From contig CM066300.1 of assembly GCA_033807695.1 (NCBI GenBank), positions 620,001-684,000 on the forward strand: a DNA stretch of 64,000 nucleotides. The letters run 5' to 3'. Origin of the DNA: Daedaleopsis sinensis. Taxonomy: Eukaryota; Basidiomycota; Agaricomycetes; Polyporales; Polyporaceae. Below the pieces are notes generated by a model, which was not told the origin of the DNA, did not search any database, and was given only the letters and a program-made list of their open reading frames with translations. The translations under genes and the position numbers were made by a program. Shown here piece by piece: positions 56,796-64,000 of this stretch (the stretch's first letter is position 1; each line of letters starts with the position of its first letter).

Positions 56796-57818
56796 GCTGC
56801 ATGGACGCATAGCCATCAAGCTCGAATACCGCGTACTATGAAGGCCAGGATGTTGTCGGCTGTGTCAATGTAGCTCTCTATAGACTAGTAAACCAATTGT
56901 ACTGACGGACGCAAGAGCTGTCGATGTAGATACTCGGTACTCAGTACTCGTATCTCGAGGGTAGCTGAGTCGGTACAAGGTCTACGTCCACTGTCCGGCC
57001 CCCTGCAAGTACTAGGTGTGAACAAGAGGCTAAGCACAACCGGAGTTGATCCGTGTGCCCTCGCGCAGCAGCGTGCAGCACTGGACCCGGCTCTGACAAC
57101 GATGCGCCCGTTTTCGTTGCACAGAAAGATCACGAATATAGACGGGCTACCAACGCACACGGTGACGACGCATCGGCAGAGTGACTAGTGCTGTATTAGT
57201 GATGGGCGACAGTGGATCTCTCAGATCGGGAACTTCCGGTCAGCATCAAATTCGTGGCGACGTGGTGGCGACTTGCCAACTTCCTGCCGAGCGCGTTGCG
57301 GTTCTCCTGCGCGTCGTCCGACGTCCGGAGCCTCGCGTACCCGTCGTTCTCCTCGCGCTCATCGGTTACATTCTGGGCTATAATCTCGTGCCTGCGTACC
57401 TAGTCACAAAGGCTGACGTTGGAGCTCGTGGGGACTCCGGAGGGTCTAAGGTCTTCTAGCTGTATGGCAACGATTTCGGTGAGTGGGATACCTGCCACTA
57501 GCCTCTGGTGTGCTCTCGCGAGTCGTGAAGTGTCAGCCATGTCCGCTGAAGGATCGAACTCACAGATAATGGCCATTGCTTGGCCCATGCAGCGTTGCGA
57601 CGTGTTGTACCAGGCAGGATATGATACGGAAGGGGTGCAAGTTTATGTACTTCAGCCGCACAGGTTCACGGCAATCGCATAAGGGCGGAGTCCTCTATTC
57701 CCACTCAAATGGGGCTTCAACGACGCGCGTCCAAAATTGTGGTACGATTTTGTATTTATATATAAGAAGCTTTCAGCTTCTGTCTCCCATCAGGCGGTCG
57801 TGTCGTCCTTGTACTGAC
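56796..57818. other. Intergenic region with an unassigned coding-like stretch
   Basis: Holds the promoter of the sphingolipid methyltransferase. On the minus strand, about 57190-57660, two frames look mildly coding: MGQAMAIICEFDPSADMADT and, further on, ENDGYARLRTSDDAQENRNA. They would need an intron of only about 35 nt to join, and no family is recognised. It could be a decayed gene. Confidence 0.4.
57753..57766 (+). promoter_or_regulatory. Candidate TATA box of the sphingolipid C9-methyltransferase gene
   Basis: TATTTATATATAAG lies 53-66 bp upstream of the start codon at 57819 and is the clearest TATA-like sequence in the window. Confidence 0.5.
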
Positions 57819-59817
57819 ATGTCGTCCTACAGCGTCACCCTCACGAACACCCCGGCGATCAAGAATGCTCCTCTCGTCGGTCTTGTAGAGGGTAACGGCT
57901 ACTTCTCGAACGCTCAACTCGCTGGACTCGTTCTCGGGGTTCCATGGATCGTTAAGCGTATACTCCCTGTCGTTTGCTATGGCGGCTTCAAAACCTACGT
58001 CTTCCTCGTCCTGCTGCTTGGGGTACCAGTCACCGTCGCCTACTGGACTGTGATGAGCATGTACGGGCCCCGCATCAACGAGAAGGTACAACTCCCTGGG
58101 CGCGCTCTTGACGAATACATTACCATCAAGGACGACGAACTCAAAGCAAAGTACTTCGGGAAGGAGAAAATTCCCATGCAGGTGTTCCATGACGCCTACT
58201 TTGAAGGCAAGATCGACTTCAACGGTGCGTCTCATATCTTGCCCGGTTTCTGTTGCGCGACGCGACACGTTTGAGACATTCCAAAAACGCACACATCCCT
58301 TTGGAATTGTTGACGAGACTAAATGAGCAACTTCATATGCACTGTGCATACTTCTGCGCACATAAGTGGGAGCCAATGCAAACATCTTTCAGCTACAGAG
58401 ATTCGGAGAAGTTTCACTCCAATTTCAGATGATCGTCACTCACACATCTGTCCCTCTGACTTCAGGCGACGTCCTTGACATTATGGAGGCGCGTCACGAC
58501 TGGGCGAAGATGGTCTTCACCCTCCCGCTCTTCAAATATGTCTTTCTCCAGATGCTTCCCGAGGTCATCATGCACTCCCAGGGACAGGACGAAGAGCAGA
58601 TCCGCGACAACTACGACAGTGAGTACACTGTGATTGGTACATGCTACGTGAGAGCCTTCTGACCAGATTTATCGCATACGTAGGAGGCGATGACTTTTAC
58701 GAATGGTGCTCTCATCGACTTTACGACACGATGGTCCTCACTTACACTTATCATCTTAGGTTTCTTGGCCCTCGCATGATCTACACTTCTGGCATTGTCA
58801 GGGATATCACCAGAGAAGAGTCACTCGAGGAGCTCCAAGACAACAAACTCACTATTGTCTGTGAGAAGGTCCGTTGGTGTGTGTTGCATCCTCGAGCAGC
58901 ATCCGCTCACCCGTATCCCATTCCAGCTCGACCTAAAGCCGGACGATCGCCTCTTGGACGTGGGTTGCGGCTGGGGCACGCTCGCCGCTTTCGCGCACAA
59001 AAACTACGGATGCGACGTCACGGGGATCACACTCGCACAGAAGCAAGCCCAGTTCGGCAACGAGCGCATCTCGACCAACGGCGGCGACCCCTCGCGCGCG
59101 CGCATCCTCTGCGTCGACTACCGCGACACTCCCGGGGGCCGCGGCGCGTACAGCAAGATCGTCTCGCTCGAGATGGCGGAGCACGTCGGCATCCGGCGCT
59201 ACGGCGCGTTCCTCCGGCAGATGTACGACCTACTCGAGGACGATGGCATCTTTCTGCTCCAGGTCGCGGGGCTCCGCCCGGCGTGGCAGTATGAGGACCT
59301 GATTTGGGGTCTGTTCATGAACAAGTACATCTTCCCGGGCGCAGACGCATCGTGCTCGCTGGGCTGGGTCCTTAAGCAGGTCGAAGCGGCCGGCTTCGAG
59401 GTGAAGAACATCGACGTGCTCGGGGTGCACTACTCGGCCACTATCTACCGCTGGTACAAGAACTGGCTCGCGAACAAGGAGAAGGTCGTCGAGGCGTACG
59501 GCGAGCGGTGGTACCGCATCTGGGTCTTCTTCCTCGCGTACTCGACCATCATCGCCCGGTGGGTGTTCCCTTCCTATGCCTTGATGTGCTGTACTGACTC
59601 CCCAATGTCGTGTTTAGCCAAGGCGGCTCGTCCGTCTTCCAGATCACGCTCCACAAGAACCTGAACGCGTTCCCACGCATCCTCGGTGTTCCGAAGCATA
59701 GCTCGATACATGTCCACCCCGACCGCGAGATCCTGTACGTGTTGCTGTCCTGTTGTTCGCGAATCCGTCTTATGTGCTGATATCTCTCCTCGTCTCTCTC
59801 ATAGTCCTGTCGATTGA
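57819..59817 (+). CDS. Sphingolipid C9-methyltransferase
   Basis: Adds the C9 methyl branch to the sphingoid base of fungal glucosylceramides, using S-adenosylmethionine; related to cyclopropane fatty acid synthases. The start at 57819 gives MSSYSVTLTNTPAIKNAPLV. Two hydrophobic segments near residues 35-80 (LAGLVLGVPW; TYVFLVLLLGVPVTVAYW) fit the membrane-bound topology of the family. Then GDVLDIMEARHDW, FLGPRMIYTSGI, the SAM motif LLDVGCGWGTLAAFAHKNYG, EMAEHVGIRRYGAFL and YIFPGADASCSLGWVL. About 520 residues in seven exons. The last splice is inferred: an intron from 59734 to 59804 gives the ending REILPVD; without it the chain would run about 16 codons past the donor to a stop near 59780. 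Complete and likely functional. Confidence 0.9.
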
Positions 59818-60147
59818 ACATCGCCCAACTGGGGGAAAGTCGGAGATTGAGACGGACCTTGAGCTGGTCTCGCGGCCGTCATCAGACTTCAAACGACTTA
59901 TGTGGGATTTGCAGGTCCTTACTACTTCGAAATGGTGTTATCCTAGTCAGGCTGTCATCATGCTTGGCAAATTGAAGGCTCCCCTGACTTGACTCCGGTA
60001 CTACATAAGTATAGGGATTTAGATGACTACCCGAGCGTGGGAGACTACGTTGATAGAGCGATTACTAAGGGAGGCTCTGAGTTAAGCTGTGCAAAGGACT
60101 TCACGTCTTCTCCTCCTCCTCCTCCCAACAGGCCACCTTTGTTCGGC
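59818..60147. other. Promoter of the epoxide hydrolase gene
   Basis: A CTCCTCCTCCTCCTCC pyrimidine tract at about 60107-60123 lies just upstream of the start codon, as in many fungal promoters. Nothing else is recognised. Confidence 0.45.
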
Positions 60148-61808
60148 ATGTCGGACTCTACTCAACCGCAGCCGTACCGCCTGTCTGTGCCAGACTCCGA
60201 GCTCGAGTTTCTCAAGAAGAAGCTTGAGGTCTTCCGCCTCCCTGACGAACTGGACGGCGCGGTATGGGACTACGGTGCTCCTCTTGCTGATATCAAGCGG
60301 CTCGTCGCGCACTGGAAGGACGGCTTCGACTGGCGGAAGGCAGAGGCCGAAGTCAACAGACTGCCCATGTACACGCGCGACATAGAGGTCGAGGGCTTCG
60401 GCACGCTCAACATCCACTTTGTGCACCAGAAGAGCGACGTCCCCAATGCCATTCCTTTGTTGTTCTCCCATGGGTGTACGTATTACGGGTCTTGCCTTCA
60501 TGTGACGTGAGCTCAACGGAATCATGATATTTATGCAGGGCCAGGATCGTTTTTGGAGGCCCAAAAGCTGTTCCCTCTGCTCGCTACCGGCGGTCCTGAC
60601 CAGCCCAGTTTCCACGTCGTCGCACCTAGTCTTCCCGGCTTCGGATTTTCAGAGGCCCCAAAGAAACCCGGTTTTGCAGGTCGTCAGTTCGCCGAGGTCA
60701 CTCACATGGATGTCCACGTCTACCTCCTACGTGGCTGATTGAATGGCATAGGTCTTCAACAAGCTTATGTTATCTCTCGGATACAATGAGTATGGTGTGT
60801 GCTGGCAAGTTGCAACATGGTTATTAGGAAATGCACTTATGGTCGTACAGTTTACCAGGGAGGCGACTGGGGATACTCGGTACGTGGCCTTGGTGCCGAG
60901 TTATGTACGTCATGGGTCTCCGCTGAACAGTCGTCGGGATAGCTCGGCCAGTTCACCGTGACGCATTACGGTCACAAGCATCTCAAGGCATGGCATACTA
61001 ATCTGCCCTTGTAAGCCGTGCTACGACTATCAACTGATCCAACAGCGTACACTTAGCCTATTGCTCAGCGGCCAGCCACCCACCCTGTTCGGGAGTCCCT
61101 TCGCCTACTTGAAGAGCTTCCTGATCTCGAGCGACGCGACCGCCCTGAAGCGTCTCGAGAACACTAAGCACCACACCACGAAGGGAACCGGCTACTTTCG
61201 CGAGCAGGCGACCAAGCCACAGACGATCGGCTACGCTCTCGCGGACTCGCCCGTCGGCCTCCTCGCGTGGATCTACGAGAAGCTCGTGATCTGGTCCGAC
61301 AAATATCCGTGGACCGATGACGAAGGTAGTGTAACATCGCACAGCTCCGCGCGCGCCTTGCTAAGTACAAACTATCACATAGTTCTAACGTGGATCTCGA
61401 TCTACTGGTTCTCCCGTGCGGGTCCGGCAGCGTCCGTGCGCATCTACTACGAGATGACCGGCGGGGGAACGCACGGCCCCAGCCACGGCACCAAGTGGGT
61501 GTCGGTCCCCGTCGGCGCGTCGTATTTCCCGGTCGAAATCTTCCAATCTCCCAAAGAGTAAGTCGCCCGTGGACCGCGCCCTTGTAGCGATACTCTGCGT
61601 TTAGTCGCTGGACTCTGACGTGCTCTGCACCGACTCGTATAGGTGGTCCCACTCGATGGGCAAGCTGGTGTTCGAGTCCGAGCACGAGAAGGGCGGACAT
61701 TTCGCGGCACACGAGAACCCCGAGGCGCTCGCGGCGGACTTGCGCAAGATGTTTGGGAAAGGCGGACCTGCATACGCGGTTGTTCCCGGAAGGAGTGGCT
61801 ATGCATGA
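60148..61808 (+). CDS. Epoxide hydrolase (alpha/beta-hydrolase with EHN domain)
   Basis: Hydrolyses epoxides to vicinal diols. The start at 60148 gives [20 protein letters not shown]. Next are the N-terminal EHN block [40 protein letters not shown] and, across an intron, [11 protein letters not shown] with the nucleophile Asp. The next exon codes [14 protein letters not shown]. The lid and C-terminal part has [49 protein letters not shown] and [20 protein letters not shown] with the catalytic His. About 420 residues, microsomal-type EHN architecture. The exons between 60740 and 61060 are short and were joined by eye. It is convergent with the caleosin gene, and both could act on the same fatty acids. 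Confidence 0.9.
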
Positions 61809-62547
61809 AGCCCGTCGGCGACGTCTCTCCACTGGTCACCCGATTCCAGACAAAGTATGCTCACATGTGGACTCTCACCGACATTCTCGCAGAAATCTTA
61901 CGGGTCCGTCCGCTGGACTCCAGCCATTCTGACTCGATGGACATTTCCGGTTGCGTTATCGCGTGTTCTATCACCTTGGTACACGCCCGTCTTGGTCAGT
62001 CGGTTCGTCATTCTTGAGGCTGGAAAGGTACGTGCGGGTCGCCGACGGCTCTGCCGAGGTCGAGGGAGAATGGGCCGGAAAAGGTTGGTGCGTACAGTGC
62101 AGCAGACGACGGACACGGTGAGTGAATATTGATCATATCATTTGCGGGTATGGTCTCGAATGTATACGGCGCATCGAAGCATGCAACACAGAGGCTATGC
62201 TGTCTACTATAAGGAACTTGGAATCGAGCTTTGACCAGGTTCATACTCCTTACAGGAAACGCGCCAGAAGCTCAGCTGGCGACCGCTTATCTATCACTGT
62301 TGTCAACGCCACACCAGTATGGGCACTAGCTAGTAGATGATCTCAAAAGGAAAAGGTGGCGCATCTGGACGAAATCTTTCAAGGTCGAAGAGCACGCTCT
62401 GCTTACTCACTACGATGCTTTGCAGATTCATCTGATGAAGAGCATACTGTGATACCCTCAGGCTATAACGACAAATCCTAACAATGCTCTATCGGGATGG
62501 CTCTACTGTTTACAACTCTAGTTCTTCGTCTCTCGAACTCTCCACGT
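61809..62547. other. Gap between convergent epoxide hydrolase and caleosin genes
   Basis: At about 62343-62451 a plus-strand frame reads RKRWRIWTKSFKVEEHALLT then HYDALQIHLMKSIL before a stop. It looks coding but has no start or clear upstream exon and I do not recognise it. It may be the end of a decayed gene. The rest shows nothing. Confidence 0.4.
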
Positions 62548-63477
62548 CTACGACGTCTTCGCTTTGCCTTGGGCCCGCTTGGCTGCGATATCGAAGAAGA
62601 TGCTTCCATCGTACACGCGCCGCACGTCATCCTTCTTCATAACGCCATCCTCTGGCCAGAGCAGGATGTACGTCGCGATCCCTGCACGTAGTAGCACATT
62701 CCGGAGCTGAGCATGCTAGACCGCGCGGGGAAGTCGACGTCGAAGAGCACTCACATTCGAAGAATGCCGCGAACCACCCAACAGGGTCCATAATCACCCG
62801 CTGGCCCTTCAGCCCGTCCCACACATCCGAGACAGTCAAACCGTCCTTCTCCTTCGCATACTTGCTGAAGAAGTCTTCAAACCTAGAACCCGCGCCAGTG
62901 TCAGGTCGAGATGACGCGCGCGTACACCCAGCCGAGGCACGAAGCGACTCACTTCTGGGAGACAAACCGCCCCTCGTTGTCGTACGTGCCCGTGTCGCTC
63001 CCATGCTTCCCTTTATGCATCGTATCGACGTGGAGGCGGAAGAGCGGGTCCGGGAGCCACGAGTGGCCCGTCGGGTACGAGAAGGTTGAATGGATGACGA
63101 AGGCCGAGAACAGGCTGAGCGCGATCCCGTACCCGAGCTTGTAGAAGCTGATGAACGTGTCCTGCGGCCAGATGACGCCATCGCCGTCGCGATCGAAGAA
63201 CTCGCAGTGCTGCTGGAGCACCGTCTTGTGCGTGTGCGCGGGGGCCCAGTCGGGCGTCCCGTCGGGCGCGTCCGCGTCCGCTGCTTCGTTCACTCGCGCG
63301 GTGCCTGTGCACTTATCCGGTGAGTGGCCCGCTCATCGCACGCGTCGTCGAGTGCGGCTCACCAGCGTTGGGAAAGTGCTTGTGCTCGCCCGGTCCTGGG
63401 TTGTACGGCGGACGGTCCAGTGTGACGGGTACCTCTGAGATAGCGGTCTGAACGCGGCTCTTGCGGTTGTCTTCCAT
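62548..63477 (-). CDS. Caleosin-family peroxygenase
   Basis: Caleosins are calcium- and haem-binding proteins of lipid droplets; several act as peroxygenases that use fatty-acid hydroperoxides to epoxidise unsaturated fatty acids. The start at 63477 gives MEDNRKSRVQTAISEVPVTL. The single EF-hand reads HCEFFDRDGDGVIWPQDTF, including the first conserved His. Next is a hydrophobic, proline-containing segment (LGYGIALSLFSAFVIHSTFS), expected to sit in the membrane or droplet surface. The second conserved His block is HKGKHGSDTGTYDNEGRF. The C-terminal part has KDGLTVSDVWDGLKG, YILLWPEDGVMKKDDVRRVY and DGSIFFDIAAKR. About 250 residues in four or five exons, normal for the family. Confidence 0.92.
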
Positions 63478-64000
63478 TGTGAGGTAGGTGGGGGTTGGGG
63501 GTGGGGTATTGTCAAAGGCGCGTCTTGAAACTTGAACATATTTATACGCAGATCGAGCTGGACGTGCCTAGGACGAATGCAGCTGATTGTCTGTGCACAC
63601 TAGTGACAGACGTTCAACGACATGACGTCACTGTATACCTATCTGGTCGTCACTCCCTCCACACAAACCGCATTTGCTGAAGTTATGTCTCACGTTCATA
63701 CACGGCGGTGTGTGCTTTCGTGCCAGAGCCTCTACCGAGCTCCAAGGGTCAATATTCCATTGAGACTCACAACGGTCAGATCTCTTGTACGTCAACCTGT
63801 AGCTATAAGAATGAATATCTGATCAGTGATAGCGAATTCGTACGTGACCTCCTTCCAGATTATCACTGTCATTGGTTGTATATCTCAGCGAGTAGCCGGG
63901 GAACGGCGGTGTCGCTTGTCAAGCTATGCGCGCTGAGGTACTCACTACGAGGCGGGTATCGCTCAGTCCGGATTAGCTACGTTAATACGCAATGTCCAGA
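63478..64000. other. Upstream flank of the caleosin gene, nothing else recognised
   Basis: Contains the caleosin promoter and a G-rich tract (about 63485-63507 on the plus strand). No further gene is seen before the window ends. Confidence 0.5.
63539..63546 (-). promoter_or_regulatory. Candidate TATA box of the caleosin gene
   Basis: TATAAATA on the minus strand, 62-69 bp upstream of the caleosin start codon. Confidence 0.45.

Overview
The window is nuclear DNA of a filamentous basidiomycete, most likely an Agaricomycete. The genes are dense, on both strands, and cut by many short introns (about 45-70 nt, GT...AG). The gene set fits: a sphingolipid C9-methyltransferase, a caleosin, a GH92 mannosidase, an expanded kinase-like family and very large UvrD-type helicases. 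No rRNA, tRNA, CRISPR array or intact transposon was found. Gene spans below run from start codon to stop codon with introns included; exon joins were made by eye from reading frame, splice sites and family motifs.

Layout. 1-8 kb holds housekeeping genes: the end of a RanBPM/Gid1-like gene, ARP5 (INO80 remodeller), a SEC4/Rab8 GTPase and the histone H3K79 methyltransferase DOT1. 8.9-15.8 kb is a cluster of four paralogous membrane-anchored kinase-like genes (orientation -, -, +, -) with a fragment of a fifth. One copy (12591-14105) has lost key catalytic residues. 15.8-20.1 kb is accessory and decayed: two WD40-repeat relics flank a short-chain dehydrogenase. 20.1-22.5 kb carries the ribosome-assembly helicase DBP3.

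23.3-31.9 kb and 48.2-56.8 kb each carry one copy of a giant gene, same strand, encoding an SF1A (UvrD/Rep, TRANK1-like) helicase with a TPR-like tail, a CCCH zinc-finger-like motif and, upstream of the helicase, a segment that reads like the RelE/ParE RNase fold. Between them lie an oxysterol-binding protein gene with an abnormally long, repeat-bearing intron, a roughly 2,000-residue coiled-coil protein and a secreted GH92 alpha-mannosidase.

57.8-63.5 kb is a run of lipid-modifying enzymes: sphingolipid C9-methyltransferase, epoxide hydrolase and caleosin peroxygenase. The last two are convergent and could act in sequence on unsaturated fatty acids.

Most worth a second look: the RelE-like plus helicase fusion present twice, the kinase-like cluster with its swapped catalytic residues and shared TCACGTGA promoter motif, and the insert in the oxysterol-binding protein intron.
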